The translations under genes were made by a program, and so were the position numbers. The notes under the pieces were generated by a model. That model was not told the DNA's origin and did no database searches. It saw only the letters and a list, made by a program, of their open reading frames with translations. A stretch of DNA of 7,487 bases from DASWIV01 sp036397475 (GTDB lineage Bacteria; JAJVIF01; JAPKYR01). This document shows, piece by piece, positions 1-5,782 of this stretch. Where the stretch lies: the NCBI GenBank assembly GCA_036397475.1, contig DASWIV010000045.1:1-7487 (forward strand), written 5' to 3'. How positions within the stretch are numbered: the stretch's first letter is position 1; each line of letters starts with the position of its first letter.

Positions 1-21
1 AAATTCATGTCGATTCATTTT

Positions 22-50
22 TTCAATTTCCGCCTGCTTAATGCTATCCT
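22..50 (+). promoter_or_regulatory. Weak sigma70-like promoter candidate for the DUF2203 gene
   Basis: TTCAAT (22-27) and TATCCT (45-50) are separated by 17 bases and match the -35 and -10 consensus at 3 and 4 of 6 positions. They lie 35 bases before the chosen start codon. The match is modest and the left edge of the window hides what is further upstream, so the gene could equally be transcribed from an upstream promoter. Confidence 0.2.
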
Positions 51-85
51 AAGGGCCAACCAATCGCAACAGGCGAGTACCGATT

Positions 86-478
86 TTGGACCAGTACCAG
101 CACGAAATACATTTCACGCTCGACGAAGCATCTGAAATACTCCCATGGGTCGATGAATCCATTCGACTTGTGCGGACTTTATTCCACCAACTCACAAAAA
201 TGGGGTTCGACACGATAAACGGACGATGGACTGTTCGTGGCAACGGACACTCAAAAGGTCCTCCACCGGATGAGTACTCGCAGTTTATTAAAGTAATCGG
301 CGATCTCGACAAGAGGGGGGTCATAGTCAAGGATTTCAGGATAGGCCTTGTCGATTTTCCTCATATACGTCCGAACGGAGAGGAAGTATATCTATGCTGG
401 ATGTCCGGCGACGAAAAGATAGGATTCTGGCATCGGATCAGCGAAGGGTTCATGGGAAGGATTCCTCTGGAAGAATAA
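86..478 (+). CDS. DUF2203 family protein
   Basis: A 130-residue soluble protein, full length for the DUF2203 family (COG4911), whose biochemical role is unknown. It starts with the family's FTLDEA-x4-LP motif (residues 10-20), continues with a helical segment, and ends with the diagnostic core: GVIVKDFRIGLVDFP (78-92), then EEVYLCW (99-105) and IGFWH (112-116). No signal peptide or membrane segment is present. The start is TTG at 86: the frame is closed by TAA at 50-52, there is no in-frame ATG, and AGGCGAG at 71-77 can serve as a ribosome site 8 bases before the TTG. The final 24 codons and the downstream DNA are duplicated in tandem right after the gene, but this copy keeps the conserved Trp115 and is intact. 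Family assignment is firm; function is not known. Confidence 0.85.
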   Translation: MDQYQHEIHFTLDEASEILPWVDESIRLVRTLFHQLTKMGFDTINGRWTVRGNGHSKGPPPDEYSQFIKVIGDLDKRGVIVKDFRIGLVDFPHIRPNGEEVYLCWMSGDEKIGFWHRISEGFMGRIPLEE

Positions 479-485
479 TGGCTTT

Positions 486-569
486 GTAGCATACACAAAC
501 GTAGCGTCAGCGAAGTTTGTGTGTGTCTATTTTCTGGGTTGCACTGACAAACAAGTTTGTCAATGCTAC
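486..569. repeat. 84-bp REP/MITE-like palindromic element, copy 1
   Basis: The element begins 7 bases after the stop codon of the DUF2203 gene. Its ends form an imperfect terminal inverted repeat of 15 bases: GTAGCATACACAAAC (486-500) against the complement of 555-569, matching at 13 of 15 positions, with the outer 7 perfect. Inside are two local hairpins: 491-500 pairing with 515-524 (loop of 14), and 541-552 with 555-566 (one mismatch). The GTAGCRT motif occurs again directly at 501-507. It has no coding capacity and no obvious target-site duplication. This architecture resembles bacterial interspersed REP/BIME or small MITE elements, which often lie just 3' of genes. That classification is an inference from structure only. 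Confidence 0.65.
491..534 (+). terminator. Possible intrinsic terminator within the palindromic element
   Basis: The stem 491-500/515-524 (ten pairs, one of them G-U) is followed by TCTATTTTC at 526-534. It sits 13 bases after the DUF2203 stop codon, which is a good position for a terminator. The stem is poor in G+C and the T tract is interrupted, so efficiency is doubtful. The same structure recurs in the second unit at 664-673/688-697. Confidence 0.25.
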
Positions 570-573
570 TGAC

Positions 574-651
574 CTGTCCGGCGACGAAAAGATAGGATTC
601 CGGCACCGGATCAGCGATGGGTTCATGGGAAGGATTCCTCTGGAAGAATAA
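574..651 (+). pseudogene. Duplicated C-terminal fragment of the DUF2203 gene
   Basis: This is the tail of the DUF2203 gene carried in the second unit of the tandem duplication. It reads LSGDEKIGFRHRISDGF and onward to the same LEE-stop ending. Compared with the intact gene it has two amino-acid changes, Trp115 to Arg (TGG to CGG) and Glu120 to Asp, and one silent change (CAT to CAC). It has no start codon, ribosome site or upstream coding part of its own. The loss of the tryptophan in the conserved FWH motif suggests that this copy is not under selection. It is a remnant rather than a gene. Confidence 0.85.
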
Positions 652-658
652 TGGCTTT

Positions 659-742
659 GTAGTATACACAAACGTAGCGTCAGCGAAGTTTGTGTGTGTC
701 TATTTTCTGGGTTGCACTGACAAACAAGTTTGTCAATGCTAC
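659..742. repeat. 84-bp REP/MITE-like palindromic element, copy 2
   Basis: This is the second copy of the element at 486-569, arising from the tandem duplication rather than from independent insertion, since flanking gene sequence was duplicated with it. It differs from copy 1 at a single base, C to T at 663, which breaks one pair in the outer 7-base terminal repeat (GTAGTAT against ATGCTAC). All internal hairpins are preserved: 664-673/688-697 and 714-725/728-739. Confidence 0.65.
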
Positions 743-747
743 TTACT

Positions 748-873
748 TGTGAATGACAGATTCCGCGACGACAAGCATGGTCGTGATTCACACTCGATGT
801 GATTCTCAGCATGTTGCTGCAAACTCCCTTATCTTTTCGTCGCTACCCCTTCTGTGTTTGGTTTAAGCCTATC
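748..873. other. Intergenic stretch without a recognisable gene
   Basis: No supported gene lies between the tandem duplication and the promoter of the zinc-ribbon gene. Two weak inverted repeats are visible. GTGAAT (749-754) faces ATTCAC (786-791), with ACGAC/GTCGT (768-772/780-784) nested inside. Further on, CAGCA-tgt-TGCTG (807-819) is followed by a pyrimidine-rich run. Either could be a decayed terminator for the DUF2203 transcript, but stems are short and no clean T tract follows. Confidence 0.4.
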
Positions 874-902
874 TTTATTTAATAGATTTATTATATTATA
901 AT
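874..902 (+). promoter_or_regulatory. Probable promoter of the zinc-ribbon membrane protein gene
   Basis: A perfect -10 hexamer TATAAT (897-902) lies 17 bases after TTTATT (874-879), a 3 of 6 match to the -35 consensus, within a strongly AT-rich stretch (871-920). A start near 909 would give a leader of about 35 bases. The ribosome site AGGAG (927-931) precedes the ATG at 944 by 12 bases, which is slightly long but workable. Confidence 0.45.
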
Positions 903-943
903 GATTAGACTTTATTGTTAACCTTCAGGAGCCCAAAGTTAAC

Positions 944-2104
944 ATGTATTGCCAGAACTGCGGAGCAGAATTACCTTCCGAATCATTATACTGCTTTAAA
1001 TGCGGCGAAAAAATTCCCGTTGAATATGATGGAGAGACAAATCTTGTTGATGAAATTATTAGCAGCGGAAATGTTGTGCATGACTATAATAAATATCATG
1101 AGGATTTAAAAATATTTCAGTCTTCACAGAGAAAACCAATCGATTTATCATCGAAAATACCACTAATAATTCTTATTTTAGTAGTTGGACTCATAATTAC
1201 ATTAATAGTAAATGTAAAAATTAATGAGATTAAGCTGCACCGCGAAGAAAAAGAAAAAATCGAGACCCTCAGTAATAATTTATACGAACTTATGGAATCT
1301 TCGACTGTGGATGAAGAATATTTGAAGTATGCAAAGGAAATAATTGATGAGTCAGAAAAATATGAAGAACTTGATGAGATAAGAACTTCATTCTATGCAA
1401 TCTATAAAAGTGAATCTCAGCGGTATTTGCGAGATATCTGGCATGAATGGGAATCTGAAAATGATTTAGGAAGCATTTCATTGGAATCAGTCACTTCCGA
1501 GTTAAGACTAGCAATTGGATTTGACTATAACAATGACGATATTAGTGATGCTCAATTATTGGCGATTAATTTTACCAGTCTTCATTCTACATTCGACGAT
1601 GTGGCAGAAAACCTTAGAAATGAACTTCAACCTTATCAGGATTCAATTAATATAGTATATGAAAGTGCAAATACTTACCCATGTGATAATGATATTAAAA
1701 ACGAAATCGATGATACGTGGCAGATTATTAATGAATCCTATAATAAAATTAATAGTGTGCAAAACAGAGTATTTATAACCCTCTCAGATAGAGCGAATAA
1801 CATCAGGCTTCACCAACAGCAACAACGTGCCAATGAAATCATCGCAAGACTTAAAAATAATTATGAGAATCGTTATTTTAAGCATGGCTATTATCAGTTT
1901 GAAATTGAGCAGAAAATGTCTCGAGATGGGTTTATGCAAATTGCGAGCTATTTTGCTGAGGCTCCAGATGGTTCGACTCAGGTCAAACAAGAATTCGAAA
2001 AGCTTCTTGAACAAGATGGATTTTATTTCAGAATCTGGATTAGTTTGCAGCCATCTTACGGACTTGGAAGTTACTATTACAATGTGAGGGTTACAGAACA
2101 ATAA
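944..2104 (+). CDS. Zinc-ribbon, single-pass membrane protein of unknown function
   Basis: A 386-residue protein. The first 21 residues form a zinc ribbon with two CxxC knuckles (Cys3/Cys6 and Cys17/Cys20), and the opening MYCQNCGAELP is typical of zinc-ribbon_2/DZR-type proteins. A linker (22-71) leads to one hydrophobic helix (about 72-91). Next comes a charged, probably coiled-coil segment (92-125) and a long acidic, helix-rich C-terminal region (126-386) with no recognised domain. The usual topology for such proteins places the ribbon in the cytoplasm and the large domain outside, but charges flank the helix on both sides, so this is inferred. The start is fixed by AGGAG at 927-931 and by the ribbon beginning at Met1. 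The gene is far richer in A+T than its neighbours: 17 of 60 bases are G/C at 1321-1380, against 35 of 60 in purH at 3601-3660. It has no obvious partner gene and its function is unknown. Confidence 0.85.
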   Translation: MYCQNCGAELPSESLYCFKCGEKIPVEYDGETNLVDEIISSGNVVHDYNKYHEDLKIFQSSQRKPIDLSSKIPLIILILVVGLIITLIVNVKINEIKLHREEKEKIETLSNNLYELMESSTVDEEYLKYAKEIIDESEKYEELDEIRTSFYAIYKSESQRYLRDIWHEWESENDLGSISLESVTSELRLAIGFDYNNDDISDAQLLAINFTSLHSTFDDVAENLRNELQPYQDSINIVYESANTYPCDNDIKNEIDDTWQIINESYNKINSVQNRVFITLSDRANNIRLHQQQQRANEIIARLKNNYENRYFKHGYYQFEIEQKMSRDGFMQIASYFAEAPDGSTQVKQEFEKLLEQDGFYFRIWISLQPSYGLGSYYYNVRVTEQ

Positions 2105-2161
2105 TATTCCTTAATCTTCCAATCTTCCTCAGACATTTAACCTCCCCTACACATTTCCCCC

Positions 2162-2190
2162 TTGATTTAGGCTCAAATGAGTAGCACAAT
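2162..2190 (+). promoter_or_regulatory. Candidate promoter for purH and the downstream TIM-barrel gene
   Basis: TTGATT (2162-2167) and CACAAT (2185-2190) are 17 bases apart and each match the consensus at 4 of 6 positions. They lie within the 123-base gap before purH, after a pyrimidine-rich tract (2107-2163). No PurR-like operator or purine riboswitch fold is evident. The ribosome site AAGGA (2216-2220) is 7 bases before the purH ATG. Confidence 0.35.
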
Positions 2191-2227
2191 GCCTGTCCGT
2201 TTTGAATAAATTAACAAGGAACCAAAA

Positions 2228-3847
2228 ATGTCACCCTCTGATTTGATCCACCCAAAACGCGCATTGATCTCGGTCTACGATAAAACCGATATAGTCGAAT
2301 TCGCGCTTGGGCTCCACGAACAAGAAATAGAAATTCTCTCCTCCGGAGGCACTGCCAAAAGGCTTCAGGAAGCGGGGATTCCTGTCATCGAAGTTTCCGA
2401 TTACACCGGCGCTGCCGAGATGTTCGAAGGACGCGTAAAAACCCTCCACCCGAAGATCCATGGCGGAATCCTCGGACGACGTCCCGCCCGCAGCGGAATA
2501 CGTCTCCTCAGAGGCACAGATGACAGCCCGGAAATGGAAAAATTCGGAATTCCTCCGATTGATATAGTCTGCGTCAACCTGTACCCATTCGCGAAAACCA
2601 TATCCAATCCCGAAGTCACGCTCGAGGAAGCGCTTGAAAATATTGATATCGGCGGACCGACGATGATCCGCGCAGCCGCGAAGAACTTCATGGCAGTATG
2701 CGTGGTTACCGAACCGGAGCAGTACAACATTCTCCTTTCCGCATTAAAGGAAAATGGCGGGATCCCCGAGGATCTGCGCGAAGCTTTCGCCCGTACCGCT
2801 TTCCATTACACAGCTGTTTACGATGGGACCATCGCGCGATATTTCCGCCAGCTTCCTGCTGATGTAGGCACTGAAGAGGAAATCCAGAACCGGATACTCC
2901 CTCCCCTACTGCCCCTTGCCATGACCAAGGTGAGTAATCTTCGCTACGGTGAAAATCCTCATCAGAGAGCGGCATATTACAGGCTCTCAGCCGATACGCA
3001 CGATTTTATTACGGACGCCGAAATTATCCAGGGCAAGGAAATCAGTTATAACAACCTGCTCGATATCGACGCAGTCGTGAAACTTGTCCGTGAATTCCCC
3101 GGGAAAACCGCTGCCGCGATCGTCAAGCACCAGAATCCGACAGGTGTCGCGATGGGCGATACCTCAGAAGAGGCGTATCGGGCAGCCCGATCTGTCGATG
3201 AACTTGCCTCATTCGGAAATGTTTCGGCTATCAGCGGAACGGTCGATGAAGCCTGCGCGATCGCAATCAACGAGGCATTCGTTGAAGTTATTGTCGCGCT
3301 CGATTTCACCCCGGAAGCGTGTGAGATTTTCAAGAAGAAAAAGAATGTACGGCTGATCAAAACCGACCTTGTTCTCCCGATCGATCAGACCGGAAAACTC
3401 GAAGGCAAATCGCTCGCCCATGGAATGCTTATCCAGCAGATGGACACAAGCAACTGGGACGATGAATCGTTCCGGGTCGTAACGCGCCGCCAGCCTACTC
3501 CTGAAGAGATGGAAGCCATGGAAGTCGCGTGGAGGGTCGTAAAACACTGCCGCTCGAATTCGACCGTCCTCGCGATACCTAACGGAACTGTCGGGACAGG
3601 TCCGGGATTCACAGCGCGGGTCGACAGCTTCTGGATGGCGATCGAAAAAGCCGGGGAAAATGCGGAAGGTGCCTGTGCCGCCACTGACGGCTTCTGTTTT
3701 CCGGACAGTGTCGAGATGTGCCACGAAAAAGGTGTCACCGCTATAATGGAACCCGGCGGAAGCAGGATGGACAAGGATGTCATAGAAAAAGCCGACGAAC
3801 TCGGTATGGCAGTCGTGTTCACCGGAATGCGCCACTTCAAGCACTGA
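2228..3847 (+). CDS. purH: Bifunctional AICAR formyltransferase / IMP cyclohydrolase
   Basis: PurH performs the last two steps of purine synthesis in the cytoplasm: it formylates AICAR with 10-formyl-tetrahydrofolate, then closes the ring to give IMP. The N-terminal MGS-like cyclohydrolase domain (about 11-125) shows ALISVYDKT, SSGGTAKRL and FEGRVKTLHPKIHGGIL. The transferase part (about 135-539) shows NLRYGENPHQ (237-246), GKEISYNNLLDIDAV, the catalytic Lys300-His301 in KHQNPTG, RSNST with Asn444, Arg464, PGG (509-511) and a C-terminal RHFKH. At 539 residues it is slightly long. About 11 extra residues follow GILGRR (around 86-98). Several motifs differ from the common form: KHQNPTG for KHxNPCG, GTGPGFTAR for GIGAGQMSR, and ATDGFCFPD for ASDAFFPFxD. 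Residues known to matter for catalysis remain. The start is supported by AAGGA 7 bases upstream. It probably shares a transcript with the gene 36 bases downstream. Confidence 0.95.
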   Translation: MSPSDLIHPKRALISVYDKTDIVEFALGLHEQEIEILSSGGTAKRLQEAGIPVIEVSDYTGAAEMFEGRVKTLHPKIHGGILGRRPARSGIRLLRGTDDSPEMEKFGIPPIDIVCVNLYPFAKTISNPEVTLEEALENIDIGGPTMIRAAAKNFMAVCVVTEPEQYNILLSALKENGGIPEDLREAFARTAFHYTAVYDGTIARYFRQLPADVGTEEEIQNRILPPLLPLAMTKVSNLRYGENPHQRAAYYRLSADTHDFITDAEIIQGKEISYNNLLDIDAVVKLVREFPGKTAAAIVKHQNPTGVAMGDTSEEAYRAARSVDELASFGNVSAISGTVDEACAIAINEAFVEVIVALDFTPEACEIFKKKKNVRLIKTDLVLPIDQTGKLEGKSLAHGMLIQQMDTSNWDDESFRVVTRRQPTPEEMEAMEVAWRVVKHCRSNSTVLAIPNGTVGTGPGFTARVDSFWMAIEKAGENAEGACAATDGFCFPDSVEMCHEKGVTAIMEPGGSRMDKDVIEKADELGMAVVFTGMRHFKH

Positions 3848-3883
3848 TTTTGACTTGCCGCCATCATCGGTTAAATTATCCGC

Positions 3884-4768
3884 ATGCCGAAACAGAAGAA
3901 AAAACGGCCGCGGACTCCACCTTACGATCAACTCAATTTCTCCACCGCCGGAGCCCCACTGTCCACACCCGGAGGTGGTGGCACTCTGGCAGGAATGAAG
4001 CATGCCCTGAAGTTGAATTGCGATGGCATGGAAATCGAATGGGTTCGACGGGTTGGTGTCAACGATGAAACAGCGTCGGAGTTAAAATCCATCCGTAAAA
4101 AAACCGGATGCGCACTTACAGCACACGGACCGTACTTCATAAATCTGAATTCACCTGAAGACAGGATTATCAATTCGTCGTATGAAAGAATTGTATTGAC
4201 CGCACGGCGTGGAGTCGATTGTGGCTGCACGAGCTTCACCTTCCACGCCGCTTTCATGATGGGAGCTAAAGACAGGCGTCCTGTACATAAAAGAGTCATA
4301 GGACATCTTAAAAAAATTCAGAATCAGATTGAAAAAGAGAAACTAAATATCATAATGAGACCGGAGCTAACCGGGAAGGATTCGGCGTGGGGACGGTTCG
4401 AGGAATTAATTGATGCGTCTCTACAGGTTCCGGGAATACAGCCATGTATCGACTGGTCACATCTCCACGCAAGAACCAATGGAAAGTACAACACGCGTGA
4501 CGAATTCAGGGCGATTTTGAAGGAGTACGCGTCTGCGCTTGGCGACGATTCACTCAGGGACATGCACATGCATCTTTCGGGGATAGCGTACGGTGAAAAA
4601 GGCGAAAAACATCACCTTTTATTAAAAGAGAGCGATTTCAATTACAAGGATCTTTTCAGGACATTCAGGGAATTCGATGTGCGGGGAGTTCTCGTGTGCG
4701 AGAGTCCGAGTATCGAGACAGATACGATTTTAATGAAGCGCTCTTACTCACAGATGAAAAATCAGTGA
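3884..4768 (+). CDS. Endonuclease IV / xylose isomerase-like TIM-barrel protein
   Basis: A 294-residue protein with a probable metal-dependent TIM barrel of the AP endonuclease 2 superfamily. After a basic N-terminus (KQKKKRPR), the barrel opens with FSTAGAPLSTPGGGG (19-33). Residues matching the metal ligands of E. coli endonuclease IV appear in order: His81 in TAHGPYFINLNS, His121 in FTFHAAF, Glu161 in RPELTGK, Asp190 and His193 in CIDWSHLHA, His228 or His230 in MHMHLSG, Glu241 and His243 in GEKHH, and Glu273 in CESPS. Glu241 stands where Nfo uses Asp. The CIDxxHLHAR and HLSGIxYGxKGEK motifs are those of a branch often annotated only as TIM-barrel protein, so abasic-site endonuclease activity is possible but unproven. 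The start at 3884 is kept because the barrel begins by residue 19, though no clear ribosome site is visible, consistent with translation linked to purH. The 3' end overlaps the convergent PAS gene by 7 bases. Confidence 0.8.
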   Translation: MPKQKKKRPRTPPYDQLNFSTAGAPLSTPGGGGTLAGMKHALKLNCDGMEIEWVRRVGVNDETASELKSIRKKTGCALTAHGPYFINLNSPEDRIINSSYERIVLTARRGVDCGCTSFTFHAAFMMGAKDRRPVHKRVIGHLKKIQNQIEKEKLNIIMRPELTGKDSAWGRFEELIDASLQVPGIQPCIDWSHLHARTNGKYNTRDEFRAILKEYASALGDDSLRDMHMHLSGIAYGEKGEKHHLLLKESDFNYKDLFRTFREFDVRGVLVCESPSIETDTILMKRSYSQMKNQ

Positions 4769-5646
4769 GTGTTCAAATTTTCCTCGATAATTTCCTGCGC
4801 TTTTTGAAGTTCCTGGGTTTTTTTCTCGAGCATTTCCTCAATCTGAGTCTGGCTCTCGTGTAGATCTTCCTCAATTTTAATCCGCCTGGTGATATCCTCG
4901 AAAACAGTAGCGAAGCATCCTTCGTACGGTGAACAGACAGACACCAGAAAGTGCTTTTTCATTGGCTCGAAATAAGTCTCGAAGATCGCCGGCTCTCCGT
5001 TCAAAGCAGTCCTCATATATACATCAAAATACGGAGGAACACCTGTACCATAGAGATCAGACGCCTTTTTTCCCTGTGCCTCATCGACCTTAAGCCCTGT
5101 GTGGCGCTCGTATGCCTTGTTCACCTGCAATATCCTGTAATCAACCGGCTCCCCGTTCTGGTTATATATTAGCTCATGCAGTGCAACACCCTCATTCATG
5201 TTCTCAAAAAGCATCCTGAAGACACTCTCGCTTTCGGTGAACTTCTCTTCTATTTCCTTCCGGCTGGTCAGGACTTCGGTGAACAATATCAACCCGCCGA
5301 CACCGCCGTCTTTTGTGCGCCACGGCTGGATTTCCCACTTGACCCAGTCGACAGAACCATCCGCCCTCGGGAACGGATCCTCTTCACGCGACATCACTTC
5401 GCCTTCCAGGCATCTCTGGTGAATCTCTTTCCATTCATTTCGAATTTCGGGAAATATGTCGTAATGCGACCTTCCAATAATTTCCTCATCACCAAGGTTG
5501 TAATCCTCGAGCCACCGTCGACTGCACAGTATGTACCGCATATCCCTGTCGAACATCGCTACAGCGGCAGGTGTGTGTTCCACAAATAATTTCAGCAGAT
5601 TTTCATTATCCAGGTAATTTTGTTTGCCCATGGTAATACCCCGCAT
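4762..5646 (-). CDS. PAS-PAS-coiled-coil sensor protein without output domain
   Basis: A 294-residue cytoplasmic protein with two PAS domains. PAS1 (about 14-124) opens with LLKLFVEHTPAAVAMFDRDMRYILCSRRW and closes with the PAC signature DWVKWEIQPW...GLILFTEVLT. PAS2 (about 143-254) opens with FRMLFENMNEGVALHELI and closes with GCFATVFEDITRR. Residues 255-292 form a charged heptad-rich coiled coil (IKIEEDLHESQTQIEEMLEKKTQELQ). Such a helix usually leads into a histidine kinase or cyclase domain, but the protein ends here and the reverse strand below 4762 is occupied by the TIM-barrel gene. No ligand residue for heme or flavin is evident. The farthest upstream Met (5646) follows an in-frame TAA closely and lacks a good ribosome site. 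The second Met (codon 6, at 5631), preceded by GGGG, is an equally good start. The role may be a stand-alone sensor acting through a partner kinase, or a truncated kinase. Confidence 0.8.
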   Translation of the reverse strand: MRGITMGKQNYLDNENLLKLFVEHTPAAVAMFDRDMRYILCSRRWLEDYNLGDEEIIGRSHYDIFPEIRNEWKEIHQRCLEGEVMSREEDPFPRADGSVDWVKWEIQPWRTKDGGVGGLILFTEVLTSRKEIEEKFTESESVFRMLFENMNEGVALHELIYNQNGEPVDYRILQVNKAYERHTGLKVDEAQGKKASDLYGTGVPPYFDVYMRTALNGEPAIFETYFEPMKKHFLVSVCSPYEGCFATVFEDITRRIKIEEDLHESQTQIEEMLEKKTQELQKAQEIIEENLNTH

Positions 5647-5669
5647 TGCAAATTAAGAAATTACGATGT

Positions 5670-5711
5670 GGAAGTCCCAATCCTCCAGGTAATCCTCCTC
5701 TTAATACTTCC
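5670..5711 (-). promoter_or_regulatory. Leader inverted repeat enclosing two GGAGGATT repeats
   Basis: In the presumed 5' leader of the PAS gene, read on the minus strand, GGAAGT (5711-5706) and ACTTCC (5675-5670) form a perfect 6-base stem around a 30-base loop. The loop contains two GGAGGATT repeats 12 bases apart (minus strand of 5691-5698 and 5679-5686). These strong ribosome-site-like sequences lie 33 or more bases before the first ATG and have no ATG or GTG at proper spacing. GGA motifs in a loop are the kind of target bound by CsrA-type regulators. That role is speculative. Confidence 0.3.
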
Positions 5712-5717
5712 CGTCTA

Positions 5718-5745
5718 ATTATACACCATGTCTGATATCCCACAA
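5718..5745 (-). promoter_or_regulatory. Probable promoter of the PAS-domain gene
   Basis: On the minus strand a perfect TATAAT (5723-5718) follows TTGTGG (5745-5740, 3 of 6 to the -35 consensus) with a 16-base spacer. Transcription would start near 5711, giving a leader of about 65-80 bases that includes the GGAGGATT inverted repeat. The promoter lies in the gap after the iron-sulfur oxidoreductase gene, so the PAS gene can be expressed independently of it. No convincing terminator separates the two genes. Confidence 0.45.
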
Positions 5746-5782
5746 AGAGTAAAACGTTGATGTTCAAATTACACATTACAAA

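Larger units (their letters stand above)
402..747 (+). repeat. 173-bp tandem direct duplication (two units)
   Basis: Unit 1 (402-574) and unit 2 (575-747) align without gaps at an offset of 173. Over the core up to 570/743 only four substitutions were found by eye: 428/601 T to C, 433/606 T to C, 445/618 A to T, and 490/663 C to T. Each unit contains the 3' end of the DUF2203 gene from its codon 106 onward plus an 84-bp palindromic element. The low divergence points to a fairly recent tandem duplication. Similarity fades after the TGCTAC at the end of unit 2. No third copy is recognisable. Confidence 0.95.

Noticed and set aside
402..747. Possible CRISPR array
   Set aside because: There are only two long adjacent units with no unique spacers, and half of each unit is gene sequence. 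It is a tandem duplication.
617..802. Open frame of 61 codons on the plus strand
   Set aside because: It begins inside the duplicated gene tail in a different frame and reads through the palindromic element; no ribosome site or family resemblance.
361..812. Two overlapping minus-strand open frames with similar peptides
   Set aside because: Their similarity simply reflects the tandem duplication. They lie antisense to the DUF2203 gene and the element and have no coding signature.
749..819. Clean Rho-independent terminator after the duplication
   Set aside because: The inverted repeats are 5-6 bases long, broken by mismatches, and lack a following T run.
2105..2227. Purine riboswitch or PurR operator upstream of purH
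   Set aside because: No conserved purine-riboswitch core or PurR palindrome could be found; the gap is short and largely pyrimidine-rich.
3209..4003. Long minus-strand open frame of 264 codons across the end of purH
   Set aside because: It is antisense to strongly conserved purH and the start of the TIM-barrel gene; the peptide has no recognisable domain. It is a shadow of codon bias.
5598..5672. Leader peptide starting at a TTG after the second GGAGG on the minus strand
   Set aside because: The TTG is only about one base after GGAGG, far too close for initiation, and the peptide has no distinctive residues.
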